64,000 nucleotides of DNA from Lewinellaceae bacterium. Lineage in GTDB: Bacteria > Bacteroidota > Bacteroidia > Chitinophagales > Saprospiraceae. The stretch lies in the NCBI GenBank assembly GCA_020636025.1, contig JACJYQ010000005.1:62001-126000 (forward strand), given 5' to 3'. Below are positions 7,840 through 18,484 of the stretch, in pieces (the stretch's first letter is position 1; the number at the start of each line of letters is the position of its first letter). Under the pieces are notes generated by a model. The model was not told the origin of the DNA. It worked only from the letters and a program-made list of their open reading frames with translations, and ran no database searches. A program made the position numbers and the translations under genes.

Positions 7840-10800
7840 CTACCGTATTAGCGACACCTCCCCGGACAATGTTTCCTCTTCGCCATTGGCAAAGCGAATC
7901 TTCAGCGTATATACATAAACATCGCTAGATGCGTCTTTACCATTTTGCTTTCCATCCCAGGCCGTTTTACCGGGTGAGGACTCAAACACCTGCTGGCCCC
8001 AGCGGTTGAATATCCGGAAGCTTAGGATTTCAGATTCCCCACCAAAAAACAATGGCTGGAAAGTGTCGTTGTAGCTGTCACCATTAGGCGTAAATGCATT
8101 GGGTATGGCAAAGCACCTTTTTACATCTACAGAAAACGGTTCTGATGCTACAGAACAACCACTATCATCTGTGAGAACGACCGTGTACGTTGTGCCGGAT
8201 GTTGTTGGCCTTACTACTATAGAGTCAAGTGTAGCACCTGTGATTAATTCTCCATTGGCGTACCAGGAGAGTGCTCCCATGCCATCCTCGATTACAACAT
8301 CCAATTGAACTTCAGAACCTGCACATACAGAATCCAATGGCCCCGTAATGTCACTCAGCGTAAGTGCATTACCAACAAATATGGTGATCTCATCGGAGCT
8401 TAAACACAACCCGCCATTTCCATAAGCATAAGTCACGCCATAAGTCTGATCCTGAAATGGCGTTACTGTCACACTGGTATTAGTATCGTTAATACCCATC
8501 CAGTTGATGGTACCGCCCGGTGTACCGGTGACAAGCGCTGTTAGTAAAACAGAGTCTCCAAAACAAATACTCTGATCCGGTCCCAGATTTACTGTGGCGG
8601 AAGCAATGTCCACAAATGCATCTCCTTCAAAAGTACAGCCTCCAACCGTTCTGGTTGCAACCACATGATAAAGGGTTGGGACAGATGGATTTGCTTCCGG
8701 ATTTGCACTTAATGGATCATCCAGACCCGTTGATGGTGTCCAGACATACGTGACCTGACTTATGGTGTCCACCACTGGATTCAATGCAACAGAATTGCCC
8801 TGACATACTGTTGAGGTATCAACTAAACCTAAAATTGGCAATGGAATTACCCCAATTTCAACTGTGTCTTGCACAACACAGCCATTTCCATAGAACAAGG
8901 TTGCAAAATAGGCGGTAGCAGAATCAGGCATCACATCCGGGCCATCTGGCAACCAACCAATAGTGCCAGGGCTTCCCGTGGTGACGGTATTCAATGTCAA
9001 AGTTTCCCCTTCACAAATTTCCTGGTCAGGCGTGGTGATTTCTATGGTAGCATCAAAGGCCTGAAGTGTAACATCTCCTTCCGAAACGCATCCATGGTTG
9101 TCCGCTACAACGTGATACACGTAGGTTCCCGGCTGTGTCGGCACCGCCGTCGGATTACCTATGGTTGGGTCGTCCAGGAATAAAGCAGGCGACCATTGAT
9201 AGGTCACTCCCTGTTCGTCAATTGTGTGCAGTTTAACCGTATCCAGGTTACAGGAGGTTATATCGCTTAACAACAATAAGGGCAAAGGGGTCACATTCAC
9301 CGTAATGGATGCGCTGCCCGGACAAAGCGCTCCCGGAGTGGTAACCTGATAAGTCGTGGTCGTTAGTGGCGTGGCAATTGGAGTTGTACAATCATCACAG
9401 CTAAGCGTCATCGCGGAGGCCATGTCCCATTCCAGCGTTGTGTTTGGCGGATCGGGCATCACAATGATCTGGGCGGATTGACCGGGACAAATGGTATCCG
9501 GATCAACCGTGATTGGGAGGTCTGGTGGCTGCGGCACTGGAATAAATATCGTTGCCGAGTCCAGACATGCTCCAATGCTTGTAGTCCGCACATATAAGTT
9601 CGAATCAGATGCAATAAGGATCATCTGGAAATTTTCCAGAGGCGTAAGCTGGTTACCAAATGGCTCCCACATGTGCATGATGCCAGGGAAACCACTGGTT
9701 TCATTACCTGGGTTGTACAAATTTGACAGGAGGTAAATTGTATCTCCCGGACAGTAATAAGGCTTGTCTGGCGACGCAAATATGGTCAGGTCAGGCAAAC
9801 TATCAACCCGGATATATACAGAATCGAGCACCGGAGGACAGCCATTTATTTCATACGAGGCGATGATGGTTACAGATTCCAGGGGAGTAACGATCACAGT
9901 AGAACCGGTATCACTGCTGAGATAATCCGTAGGCGACCAATGGACCAGAGAACCATTTGGATTGACATTCGTATTCAACACAATCGGATCTGATCCCAGA
10001 CAGTGTTTAATAGTGTCCAGCCCTTCAATATTTATATCAGCCGGTATTATGGTAACCGTTACAGTATCCATAGCCTCGCAAACTCCATTTTTACTCGTGC
10101 CAGTAAGAATATAAGTGGTTGTGACATCAGGCAAGGCAATGGGACCGGAAGCACTAGGATCATCCAGACCTGTTGTTGGTTCCCAGTTGTATGTATTGGT
10201 TGTATTCAAGGTATTGGCCAACTGCACCGGGAAATTCTGACACTGAATAAGATCATCGATCACATTAGGCATTAAAAGCGTGTCAACGATAATGGTGACC
10301 GCTGCGTCTACCGTGCAACCTTCAAGCGTAGCACTGGCTGTATAGGTTACGGGGAAACTTGGCGTAGCAATAGGCGTTGCACTATTTGGGTCGTCAAGGC
10401 CATTGACCGGTGACCAGCTAATATCCGGTTCACTACTCATGGCCTCCAACGATACGCTTTCTCCAAGGCAGATTACATTGGGTGTAAGATTGGTTGCTGA
10501 AATGGTTGGCGCAACCACACGGATATACACCGAATCCTGATCTGAGCAACCGTTTACAAAACCGGTTACAACCAGCAACACACTCTGATCTGGCGATGTA
10601 ACCGGATCAGCAATAAAAGGATTGCTCACCTGATCTTTAGGTTCCCAGATGTAATTTTCAGCCCCGGTAGCATTTAATTGCAGGAAGTCTCCTTTGCATA
10701 CTTTGAGTGTATCACCACCGTCTACTTCCACATTGACATTATCATAAATGTCTATAAATAATTCTTTCAAGGTAACTTCTCCACAACCATAATCGCGTGA

Positions 10801-12777
10801 AAGACTGATGATCAGTGTTTCTACTCCTTCCGGGATTGGGTCCGCAACCGGAATAATTGGAAAGGCCAGTGTTTGCTGACCTGGTTGAAAAGTAATAACC
10901 GGTGGAATGGTCAAAATATAATCAAGGCCTAAAGTGGCTGTTCCTCCCAGGGTGATGTTGAAACTGGTTGCTACCAAAGGCACCTTATCGATGGTAATGA
11001 ATAATGTATCCTGATCACCGGTACAGCTTTCTATAAAATAGTCGACACCGGAGCTAAAAGCAACTTCTATGTCCGGCGATCCTGCTTTAATCTCGGAAAC
11101 AAATACCCCTGAGTCATAAGATTCATCGCCGCGATCTGCAATGGCCAGTTTCAGGTGGTATGTACTACAAGGAGTAACCGGAACCTTGGCGGTCAGACTT
11201 TTCTTTACACCCAAAAAATCGGATGTGAGGCCATCATACTCCAGCACCTGTGAAAGCTCATTGTTGCGGAAATATTGCCAATTGACCAGATTGTTCACGC
11301 TGTCGATTTGTACCAGCGTTCCGGTATTGGGTAAAACAGCGATGTTTTCGGCATTATTGGTCAGATTAGGATCACCAGTGATGCCCGGTCCGCTTACCAG
11401 AAAAGCAAAAATATCGTTGTATCCGATCGGGTCATTTACAAACTCCGGGTATTCCTCCGAACCGAACACATATTCAAATACAACTTCGTTGGTTGCTGCA
11501 AATACATCAAGCTCTACACTGCACACATCATACGATCGGGAGCCGCCGCCAAATGCATTGGACAGGTACTGAAGATCCGCGTCACCGGGATCGTCAGTCA
11601 GGAAAGGAGCATTCATGGTGCCTGCTCCGAAGAATGTATTTGGCCCAAGCGCATTCAAGGCTTGCCCGGACGTGAGCAACAAGCCCTTTTCCATGTTCAG
11701 GATGTTATCATCCGTAGGAAACTGAAAGGTGGCCAAGGCTCCGTCTGCACAGTTGATAGAGGAGACCGTTACCATAGCCCCACCGGTAGAAACAGCGGCT
11801 TCGATATCAGCTGATGTTATGGATGTATCAATCTGAATGCTCGGTTGTGGAGTACAATTATCAGCACTACAGGTCCAGGAGCCTTTCCAACCTTCTTGCT
11901 GAATTGAGGCATCAGACTCAAAATGAACGGTCAGACAACCACTTGTTGCTTGTACCTGAAAACATACTCCCCCGCCTCCGGCAATGTCTTGCTGGGTAAA
12001 CCCATCTCCATCCAATGCTGCAAGCAAGGGGCTGCTTACAGTTGGCCCATCGTAGAAGTATAATTGATCACCATCACCCGATGCTCCCGGAGCACTGGGT
12101 TCCAGATTATAATATTCCAGGGTAAACAAAATACAGGCCGACGGTTGGTCCGGACAGATCACAAATGTGTACTCCTCATTGGCCTTATAATCGTTGTTTG
12201 GCCCACCGCTGTCATACAGCGTTCCGGCACAAAGAGATGAGCCACCCTGATCAATATTTAAAACAGGAGGGATTTTGTCAACACATATCGTGAATTGCCC
12301 CGAATTAGGTGTTCCCGTATCCGACCAATCAGACACCCGGATATAATAGAACTCATTGGGCGTAAGATTGAAAAGATCAATAGAAATAGAGTCTTCCCCT
12401 GGTTGTGCAGAGATACATCCGATTTCACCAAGCCCGTCAAATACGCAATCACCCCTATACACGGCAAATTCAGCGTTTGTTATAGGATTTCCGCCATCTG
12501 TCTTCAGGTAAATGCGATAATCGAACAGGGTATCGGAACAGGTAAATCTGAACCATACATCCCGCTCCGCTGTATTGTTGTGGAAACAGGAAACCGTATC
12601 TGTAGTGGCTACAACACTGGGTGTAGCATTGACATTGGTAAAAACAGTACCCGGACAAGCTGGAGCCGTTCCAAGGTCCACCATGGTGGCGCAATTGAAA
12701 TCGTCATTAATGGGTGCCTGTGAAAAAACAGGGAGGGCCAGGGAAAGGGCTAAAAACAATGGGAATGCTCTCTTCAT
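7840..12777 (-). CDS. Large secreted multidomain protein with choice-of-anchor L and type B T9SS C-terminal domain
   Basis: A 1645-residue protein with a signal peptide (1-20, ending VFSQA). Order visible: an N-terminal module with INDDFNCAT and RDVWFRFTC (about 23-165); a CUB-like stretch (about 180-300); a choice-of-anchor L domain (roughly 310-570, with GLLLTSGQALNALGPN and FVFGSEEYPEFVND-like segments); a Calx-beta-like stretch (roughly 575-680); then about ten Ig/PKD-like repeats of 80-90 residues marked by W-P/S-G-L-DDP phrases. The end (about 1555-1645) is the gliding motility-associated C-terminal domain: FAIPNAFTPNGDSYNDTF, then FNRWGQQVFES and WDGKQNGK. This domain directs type IX secretion and surface attachment. 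It is probably a surface adhesin or filament; the ligand is unknown. Confidence 0.9.
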   Translation of the reverse strand: MKRAFPLFLALSLALPVFSQAPINDDFNCATMVDLGTAPACPGTVFTNVNATPSVVATTDTVSCFHNNTAERDVWFRFTCSDTLFDYRIYLKTDGGNPITNAEFAVYRGDCVFDGLGEIGCISAQPGEDSISIDLFNLTPNEFYYIRVSDWSDTGTPNSGQFTICVDKIPPVLNIDQGGSSLCAGTLYDSGGPNNDYKANEEYTFVICPDQPSACILFTLEYYNLEPSAPGASGDGDQLYFYDGPTVSSPLLAALDGDGFTQQDIAGGGGVCFQVQATSGCLTVHFESDASIQQEGWKGSWTCSADNCTPQPSIQIDTSITSADIEAAVSTGGAMVTVSSINCADGALATFQFPTDDNILNMEKGLLLTSGQALNALGPNTFFGAGTMNAPFLTDDPGDADLQYLSNAFGGGSRSYDVCSVELDVFAATNEVVFEYVFGSEEYPEFVNDPIGYNDIFAFLVSGPGITGDPNLTNNAENIAVLPNTGTLVQIDSVNNLVNWQYFRNNELSQVLEYDGLTSDFLGVKKSLTAKVPVTPCSTYHLKLAIADRGDESYDSGVFVSEIKAGSPDIEVAFSSGVDYFIESCTGDQDTLFITIDKVPLVATSFNITLGGTATLGLDYILTIPPVITFQPGQQTLAFPIIPVADPIPEGVETLIISLSRDYGCGEVTLKELFIDIYDNVNVEVDGGDTLKVCKGDFLQLNATGAENYIWEPKDQVSNPFIADPVTSPDQSVLLVVTGFVNGCSDQDSVYIRVVAPTISATNLTPNVICLGESVSLEAMSSEPDISWSPVNGLDDPNSATPIATPSFPVTYTASATLEGCTVDAAVTIIVDTLLMPNVIDDLIQCQNFPVQLANTLNTTNTYNWEPTTGLDDPSASGPIALPDVTTTYILTGTSKNGVCEAMDTVTVTIIPADINIEGLDTIKHCLGSDPIVLNTNVNPNGSLVHWSPTDYLSSDTGSTVIVTPLESVTIIASYEINGCPPVLDSVYIRVDSLPDLTIFASPDKPYYCPGDTIYLLSNLYNPGNETSGFPGIMHMWEPFGNQLTPLENFQMILIASDSNLYVRTTSIGACLDSATIFIPVPQPPDLPITVDPDTICPGQSAQIIVMPDPPNTTLEWDMASAMTLSCDDCTTPIATPLTTTTYQVTTPGALCPGSASITVNVTPLPLLLLSDITSCNLDTVKLHTIDEQGVTYQWSPALFLDDPTIGNPTAVPTQPGTYVYHVVADNHGCVSEGDVTLQAFDATIEITTPDQEICEGETLTLNTVTTGSPGTIGWLPDGPDVMPDSATAYFATLFYGNGCVVQDTVEIGVIPLPILGLVDTSTVCQGNSVALNPVVDTISQVTYVWTPSTGLDDPLSANPEANPSVPTLYHVVATRTVGGCTFEGDAFVDIASATVNLGPDQSICFGDSVLLTALVTGTPGGTINWMGINDTNTSVTVTPFQDQTYGVTYAYGNGGLCLSSDEITIFVGNALTLSDITGPLDSVCAGSEVQLDVVIEDGMGALSWYANGELITGATLDSIVVRPTTSGTTYTVVLTDDSGCSVASEPFSVDVKRCFAIPNAFTPNGDSYNDTFQPLFFGGESEILSFRIFNRWGQQVFESSPGKTAWDGKQNGKDASSDVYVYTLKIRFANGEEETLSGEVSLIR

Positions 12778-12926
12778 CTTTGTGTATCAATATTCGCTCA
12801 AATGTAGCCAGACTACGAGGATTCGCCAATCGCTGCACCTGAAATGTCCCAAATTCGTCAAGAAACGGCAAATGTTGGTTAAAATTCACAAACCAATCAT
12901 TTGAAAGACCCGATCCATTGAACCTA

Positions 12927-15314
12927 TCAATCAACGGCAATCAGTTTACCTACTGCAATCGCGTTCTGTTTTCCTCTTAGCATAACGGTATAGCTTCCTG
13001 TTGGCAGGTTTTGCAAATTCAATAAAATAGTATTCTCTTCCCGTTGGTAATCTAACTGCACCTTTTCTCCCTTTTCATTCGTCATGCTAAGCATGAATGT
13101 AGATTCGAAATTCTCCGGAAATTCTACCCTGGCAAGTCCTTTAGCCGGATTGGGGAAAATTTTCAGCTCCTGAACATAAACCGGCTGTTTCCGCAACGAA
13201 GAAACCCCACTTCCGCAGTCAGGGCTGTGCCCAAGTCGTAAAAACAAGTCATCAAAATAGCAGTCATTATCGTTCCCGACATTACGCGTTCCCTTCAATT
13301 CCATGCGAATGCTGCGGGTTTGCATCGGGATCAATTCCGATAAACTAAAGAGCGTCCAGCTGTTGTTCAAGGTAGTAATTGTGCCACTCTGCCCTAACTC
13401 CATTCCGTTTCCATCCAAAAAGAAAAGTTTCATTTCTGGTCTGTCACTTCCACTGTAATCAGACAAATAACCTCCAAAATTAGCTATGTAGCTCCCGCTG
13501 TCGATTGAATCCTGGTATGCGCTTACATCAATCGTTTGTTTAGCCCTGCCAACGGGACTGTGCTCACAAAGGCCTCCTACTGCAAAGTATTTTTGACCGC
13601 TATGTGGCATAATTCCGTTACACACTTCGCTCTCCAGCGCTTCTACTACACCTTCCACAACCGTCCAATTGCTCAGATCAGACTCCGCTCCGGGATTGGC
13701 CAGCATATTGGGCAAGGCAATGGACGTTCCTGTTGTAAAAATGCCCGGGAACGACCAGTCGCTCCAGTTCATTTCGCGGTCGCGGTATCGCACACGCCAG
13801 ATGTAGGTGGTAAATGGTTCCAGCCCGGAAATATCCTCATCAGTTAAATCATCACCAGCTTGTGTATCTACTTCGAAATACCAGTTTTCAAAGTTCTTCC
13901 AGCTTTCTGCTACCGGATTATTAAAGCCATTGTCAAAGGTGGAAACCTGCCAATGGCTTTGCCCGTGCGAAGCATTGGGGTTAGGAGAAGAAAATTCACT
14001 GGCCTCCAGGGTAACACATTCCGGTGCAACACCGTCGATGGGCGCCATGGCAACAGGTTTGTGCACAATTCCCGGATTCAAACGAATGGTTAGGCTATCG
14101 GTTAAACGATTGTCAATAATGGTATCCTGATCTCCCCGGCTGATCCTTTTTATGGTCACTTTGGGGTCGGCATCATCCGTTACTTCCACCATTACAAAGC
14201 CATAATCATCCTGCGAAACAGAAAATTCATCGTAGTCAAAATTGGGGAACTCGCCCCAGTTGTCGATGGCGCCACCTGCCGTTGCCACATTGATCCACAG
14301 GTGTTTATGATCCCTCGATTGTCCGCGGGAGTAAGCATGTGTGTGCCCAAAAAAGTGAATGCTCGGCTTGCCACAGTCTGTAGAAAACTGTTCCAGTCTG
14401 GCAACTACCTCCCCTGTATAATCAGATTCACCCGGTGTCCAAAGCTCCGATTTATGCGGGTGATGAAGTTGTGCAAAAACAAAGTCGATGGAATCGGCGT
14501 CGCAGGTTTGAGCCAACACATCATCCAGCCAGCTTAATTGCTCTGCATTTGTGTACGGACCATTTGAGTCCAGTCCGATAATGCGCACGTTGCCGTAATC
14601 CTTATACCACCAGTGCTCCTCAAAACCTGCCGTGCCATTTTCTGGCATTTTAAAGTAGGTAAAATAATAGGCGGTGTTTTGCTCGTGGTTGCCGAGCACG
14701 GGATACACTGGCACATGGCTGAACAATTGTTTGGCCGGTGTAAAAAAGGTATTTTTCCACTCGTTGAAATTGTTCCCGTTTTGGACCAGGTCTCCCGGGA
14801 TCATTACCAGGGCCAGGTTATGGATCAAATCGCCACCAATTTCTTCAGCGAGGTAATCAAGTACCCCGTCCTCCACTATCTCCCGGAATTTGTCGGGGAA
14901 ATTGCCGTCGCGCTGCATATCGCTCATAGCGACAATCCTGACAGGCTCATGGCTCTCCGATAAGGGTGGCGTTTTAAAGTTAAACACCGCAGAAACAGCA
15001 TTTTTTGTTTTAACCCGGTAAAAATATTCAGTAAATGGACTCAGGCTGTCCAATTTTACCTCATGTACCCTGGCAGTACCATTGGAGATATAAGAAATCC
15101 CCACAGACTCATTTCCCAGGGCATTAGTAGTACCCCATTCAACAATGCTCTCTTCCTCGGAATCGGTTTCCCAAAGAATGAAAATGGAGTGCGGAGTAGC
15201 ATCCTGCAGGTAAGGCTGGATGCTGATATTTTGCGCATTCGAATGTGCGCCCAGAAAATTCAGTAAAAATAAAAGGGATGGTACCCTGACTAAAGAGAAT
15301 GGCATATACCGCAT
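12927..15314 (-). CDS. Secreted purple-acid-phosphatase-like metallophosphoesterase with type A T9SS domain
   Basis: A 795-residue protein with a signal peptide (to about 28, GAHSNAQ). Residues about 30-115 form the fibronectin-III-like N-terminal domain of purple acid phosphatases. The metallophosphoesterase core (about 125-380) shows MSDMQRDG, IPGDLVQNG, VLGNHE, LHHPH and FFGHTHAYSRG, which supply the two-metal ligands. A second FN3-like domain (about 405-525) and a carbohydrate-module-like region (about 535-690) follow. The last 80 residues (KIFPNPAKG to KLIAVD) are a type A T9SS sorting domain. It likely cleaves phosphoesters outside the cell, perhaps for phosphate scavenging; the substrate is inferred only from the family. 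Confidence 0.92.
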   Translation of the reverse strand: MRYMPFSLVRVPSLLFLLNFLGAHSNAQNISIQPYLQDATPHSIFILWETDSEEESIVEWGTTNALGNESVGISYISNGTARVHEVKLDSLSPFTEYFYRVKTKNAVSAVFNFKTPPLSESHEPVRIVAMSDMQRDGNFPDKFREIVEDGVLDYLAEEIGGDLIHNLALVMIPGDLVQNGNNFNEWKNTFFTPAKQLFSHVPVYPVLGNHEQNTAYYFTYFKMPENGTAGFEEHWWYKDYGNVRIIGLDSNGPYTNAEQLSWLDDVLAQTCDADSIDFVFAQLHHPHKSELWTPGESDYTGEVVARLEQFSTDCGKPSIHFFGHTHAYSRGQSRDHKHLWINVATAGGAIDNWGEFPNFDYDEFSVSQDDYGFVMVEVTDDADPKVTIKRISRGDQDTIIDNRLTDSLTIRLNPGIVHKPVAMAPIDGVAPECVTLEASEFSSPNPNASHGQSHWQVSTFDNGFNNPVAESWKNFENWYFEVDTQAGDDLTDEDISGLEPFTTYIWRVRYRDREMNWSDWSFPGIFTTGTSIALPNMLANPGAESDLSNWTVVEGVVEALESEVCNGIMPHSGQKYFAVGGLCEHSPVGRAKQTIDVSAYQDSIDSGSYIANFGGYLSDYSGSDRPEMKLFFLDGNGMELGQSGTITTLNNSWTLFSLSELIPMQTRSIRMELKGTRNVGNDNDCYFDDLFLRLGHSPDCGSGVSSLRKQPVYVQELKIFPNPAKGLARVEFPENFESTFMLSMTNEKGEKVQLDYQREENTILLNLQNLPTGSYTVMLRGKQNAIAVGKLIAVD

Positions 15315-15392
15315 GGCAGACTAGGTTTGGTAATGCACAAGATTACTCTTTATTGCGAAAATGATATGTGAAAAAATTGTAGCAGGTCCACC

Positions 15393-16304
15393 CTATTCAA
15401 ATATCTGATGCTTCAACTTGTACTCGGAAGGAGTCAGATTTGTCGCTCTTTTAAAGATCTTGATAAAATAGGAAGGGTTGTTAAAACCGCAGGCATAACA
15501 AACATCCGACACACTTCTGCTTGGCGAAACAAGCAGTTCTTTGGCCAGATTTATTCTCTCATTGTGAATAAAATCTACCGGAGAAACACCAAATTCGTTT
15601 TTGAAACAGCGGAAGAAGTGCGTCTGGCTCATGTAGGCTTTCTTGCTCAGTGTTTCGATTGTGAGTTTATCGTGTAAATGATCGCGGATAAATTGAATGA
15701 CAAAAGCCAGCCTCGATTGATTCTGAAGTAAATCCGCTTGTCCAATCAACAAATGACGAGCTTCTGTCTGCATCAAACGGATGATCAGCTCTTGAAGCAT
15801 GAATCGGGCGAATACATCCTTGGAAGGGTGGTTTTCGGTAAATATCCAAATCAGGCGGGCAATGATCTGGTTTACTGCGACATCATTGGTGAAATGAAAA
15901 TTGTAATCTGTAAAACGCCATTCGCTGTTGTCATCCGCTTTTGGCGCAACTTCATTTAAATGGGTTACCACCTGATTGATGGTCCCTTCTTCCATGGTTA
16001 AAGCCAGGCATTGCGTCGGATTTTGAATACTGGCCTCCGGAAAATCAATGCGCATGATCTCGCCAGGCGGCAGCACTACAGACTCGCCTGGGAAAAATTC
16101 AAAATCTTTATCGTGCAGATGCATCACCTTTTTCCCCCGCAGCATACTGGCCAACACCGGAGCGCCAAAGGCCAGTTCAACCTTTTCAGCCAGGGCATGG
16201 GTTTCATACACATTCAGCTCCGCATTTTGCAGTGAATAGACCGTGCGGTTCTCTACATGGTTTTCCAAACGCCTTCGATCAAAATGTGCCTGACTTAACT
16301 CCAT
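15393..16304 (-). CDS. AraC family transcriptional regulator
   Basis: A 303-residue regulator. Residues 1-200 are the sensing part, with a cupin-like strand set (LHDKDFEFFPGESVVLPPGE). Residues about 205-300 hold the two helix-turn-helix motifs of AraC proteins: LTIETLSKKAYMSQTHFFRC, then SVSDVCYACGFNNPSYFIKI and FKRATNLTPSEYK. The gene is divergent from the aldehyde dehydrogenase-DUF779 pair across 258 bp, so it is the obvious candidate activator of that pair. This link is inference from position. Confidence 0.92.
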   Translation of the reverse strand: MELSQAHFDRRRLENHVENRTVYSLQNAELNVYETHALAEKVELAFGAPVLASMLRGKKVMHLHDKDFEFFPGESVVLPPGEIMRIDFPEASIQNPTQCLALTMEEGTINQVVTHLNEVAPKADDNSEWRFTDYNFHFTNDVAVNQIIARLIWIFTENHPSKDVFARFMLQELIIRLMQTEARHLLIGQADLLQNQSRLAFVIQFIRDHLHDKLTIETLSKKAYMSQTHFFRCFKNEFGVSPVDFIHNERINLAKELLVSPSRSVSDVCYACGFNNPSYFIKIFKRATNLTPSEYKLKHQIFE

Positions 16305-16562
16305 ATTTTCAAAATAATATTTCTCAAAATCTGCGGTAGATAATTATCTCGGACTTTCTACTACAAAGATAACGAATCATTATGTCGCCTTGTGTAATGC
16401 CTCTACACACAATGACAGGATTGTTATATCAATTGGAAGAATTGTGCTAATGCGATGCCTGCACACAGGAATAGTTTTGCCTATCCGCAAATTCAGTGAG
16501 GTTTTTACGGACAATTGTCAGGTTAAACAAATTTTATTCTAACTTTTAAAATCTCGATAAAT
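16305..16562. promoter_or_regulatory. Divergent control region between AraC regulator and aldehyde dehydrogenase
   Basis: A 258-bp AT-rich gap holding the promoters of both genes. A near-match to the -7 box, TAACTTTT, lies at about 16541-16548. The short dyad GGACAATTGTC at about 16509-16519 could be part of an operator. Neither site is certain. Confidence 0.3.
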
Positions 16563-18086
16563 ATGGCAGAAGTTACTGTACAATCAGGCACAGCTCTGGT
16601 TCCTCCCAAATTCAAATCGCATTACGATAATCTGATCGGTGGCAAATGGGTAGCCCCGGTTAAAGGTGAGTATTTTGAAAATATTTCACCTGTCGATGGA
16701 AAAGTATTCACACAAATAGCCCGTTCAACGGCAGAAGACGTAGAGTTGGCGCTTGATGCAGCTCACGTAGCTGCCCCACACTGGAATAATACCTCTGCTA
16801 CTGAGCGTAGCAACATCCTGTTAAAAATCGCAGATGTGATGGAGCAAAACCTCGAAACCCTGGCGCGCGTGGAAACCTGGGACAATGGCAAACCCATTCG
16901 CGAAACGCGCGCAGCCGACATGCCCTTGGCCATCGATCATTTCCGCTATTTTGCCGGCGTCATCCGCTCAGATGAAGGTTCTGTTGCCGAACTGGATTCC
17001 AGCACCGTTTCATTGAACGTCCATGAACCATTGGGCGTAGTAGCGCAGATTATTCCATGGAATTTCCCTCTACTCATGGCCGCCTGGAAAATCGCCCCGG
17101 CACTTGCAGCAGGCAATTGTGTGGTGATCAAACCTGCTGAACAAACACCAGTCGGTATTTTGGTATGGGCAGAAATGATTCAACATTTACTGCCCCCGGG
17201 TGCGCTGAATATCGTAAATGGTTTTGGCATAGAAGCCGGAAAACCACTGGCTTCCAGCCCGCGTGTAGCCAAAGTAGCATTCACCGGAGAAACCACCACG
17301 GGCAGACTCATCATGCAATACGCTTCTCAAAATATTGTACCGGTTACGCTGGAGTTGGGTGGCAAATCACCGAATGTTTTCTTCAAAAGCATCATGGACG
17401 CCGATGATGATTTCTTTGACAAGTGTCTGGAAGGCGCTGTGATGTTCGCGCTCAATCAGGGTGAAGTGTGTACCTGTCCTTCTCGTTTGTTGGTGGAAGA
17501 AAGCATTTTCGATGCCTTCATGGAACGGGTAGTTGAACGTGTGGAAAAAATCAAAATGGGTCACCCGCTCGACCCTGAAACCATGATGGGAGCACAGGCT
17601 TCCAACGACCAGTATGAGAAAATCCTCAATTATATTGACATTGGTAAAGAGGAAGGAGCCGAGGTACTCTGTGGTGGTAAAGCTGCCTACAACGATGGTT
17701 TGGCCGGAGGATACTACATTCAACCAACTGTGTTGAAAGGCAATAACAAGATGCGCGTTTTCCAGGAGGAGATCTTTGGTCCGGTAGTGTGTGTTACTAC
17801 TTTTAAAAATGAAGCAGAAGCACTTGAAATAGCCAATGATACCTTATATGGTCTTGGCGCTGGAGTGTGGACGCGCGATATGCACCAGGCGTATCAAATC
17901 AGCCGTGGCATCCAGGCGGGTCGTGTGTGGGTGAACTGCTACCATGCCTACCCGGCACATGCTCCGTTTGGTGGTTACAAGAAATCCGGAATCGGCCGGG
18001 AAACACATAAAATGATGCTGAACCATTATCGCCAGACTAAAAACATGCTCATTTCCTACAGCAAAAACCCGCTGGGCTTTTTCTAA
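16563..18086 (+). CDS. NAD(P)-dependent aldehyde dehydrogenase (AldB/ExaC type)
   Basis: A 507-residue enzyme of full family length. It shows the PWNFP motif (165-169, Asn167 stabilising the intermediate), FTGETTTGR for the cofactor loop, ELGGKSPN with general base Glu264, and the catalytic Cys303 in GEVCTCPSR. EEIFGPV and the C-terminal PFGGYKKSGIGRE are also present. It oxidises aldehydes to acids in the cytoplasm. The close match to acetaldehyde-type dehydrogenases and the overlapping DUF779 gene point to acetaldehyde or another short aldehyde. Transcription is likely controlled by the divergent AraC gene. Confidence 0.95.
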   Translation: MAEVTVQSGTALVPPKFKSHYDNLIGGKWVAPVKGEYFENISPVDGKVFTQIARSTAEDVELALDAAHVAAPHWNNTSATERSNILLKIADVMEQNLETLARVETWDNGKPIRETRAADMPLAIDHFRYFAGVIRSDEGSVAELDSSTVSLNVHEPLGVVAQIIPWNFPLLMAAWKIAPALAAGNCVVIKPAEQTPVGILVWAEMIQHLLPPGALNIVNGFGIEAGKPLASSPRVAKVAFTGETTTGRLIMQYASQNIVPVTLELGGKSPNVFFKSIMDADDDFFDKCLEGAVMFALNQGEVCTCPSRLLVEESIFDAFMERVVERVEKIKMGHPLDPETMMGAQASNDQYEKILNYIDIGKEEGAEVLCGGKAAYNDGLAGGYYIQPTVLKGNNKMRVFQEEIFGPVVCVTTFKNEAEALEIANDTLYGLGAGVWTRDMHQAYQISRGIQAGRVWVNCYHAYPAHAPFGGYKKSGIGRETHKMMLNHYRQTKNMLISYSKNPLGFF

Positions 18087-18457
18087 TGGCTGCATCCCGA
18101 ATCGTCATAAGTGAAGCTGCCAGGCAGGTAATCGACCGGCTAATTGCACAACATGGCCCTTTGATATTTCATCAAAGTGGTGGCTGTTGCGATGGTTCTG
18201 CGCCCATGTGTTACCTTCAGGGAGAGTTTCTCATTGGCGACCAGGACGTGATGCTGGGAGAGGTGCACGGATGCCCATTTTACATGTCGGCCTTTCAGTT
18301 CGAATATTGGAAGCACACACAACTTGAATTGGACGTCACCAAAGGACGCGGTGCCAGCTTCTCGGCTGAAATACCCCTTGGGCTTCGCTTTGTCATTAAA
18401 TCCCGATTGTTTACCGACGAAGAATGGGCAGATCTGGAACCGGTGCGATTAGGCTAA
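18086..18457 (+). CDS. DUF779 family protein
   Basis: A 123-residue protein whose ATG overlaps the dehydrogenase stop (TAATG), so translation is coupled. It carries the family hallmark HQSGGCCDGSAPMC (29-42) and a second conserved EVHGCPFYM segment. The clustered cysteines suggest metal or thiol chemistry. DUF779 genes are known to sit beside acetaldehyde-type dehydrogenase genes, but their biochemical role is not established. A strong terminator follows. Confidence 0.9.
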   Translation: MAASRIVISEAARQVIDRLIAQHGPLIFHQSGGCCDGSAPMCYLQGEFLIGDQDVMLGEVHGCPFYMSAFQFEYWKHTQLELDVTKGRGASFSAEIPLGLRFVIKSRLFTDEEWADLEPVRLG

Positions 18458-18484
18458 ATTGGATCTGACTGATTTTCGTCATAT

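Noticed and set aside
9491..10275. Plus-strand open frames inside the 1645-residue T9SS gene
   Set aside because: They are antisense to a long gene with clear domains and a sorting signal, and have no protein-like features of their own.
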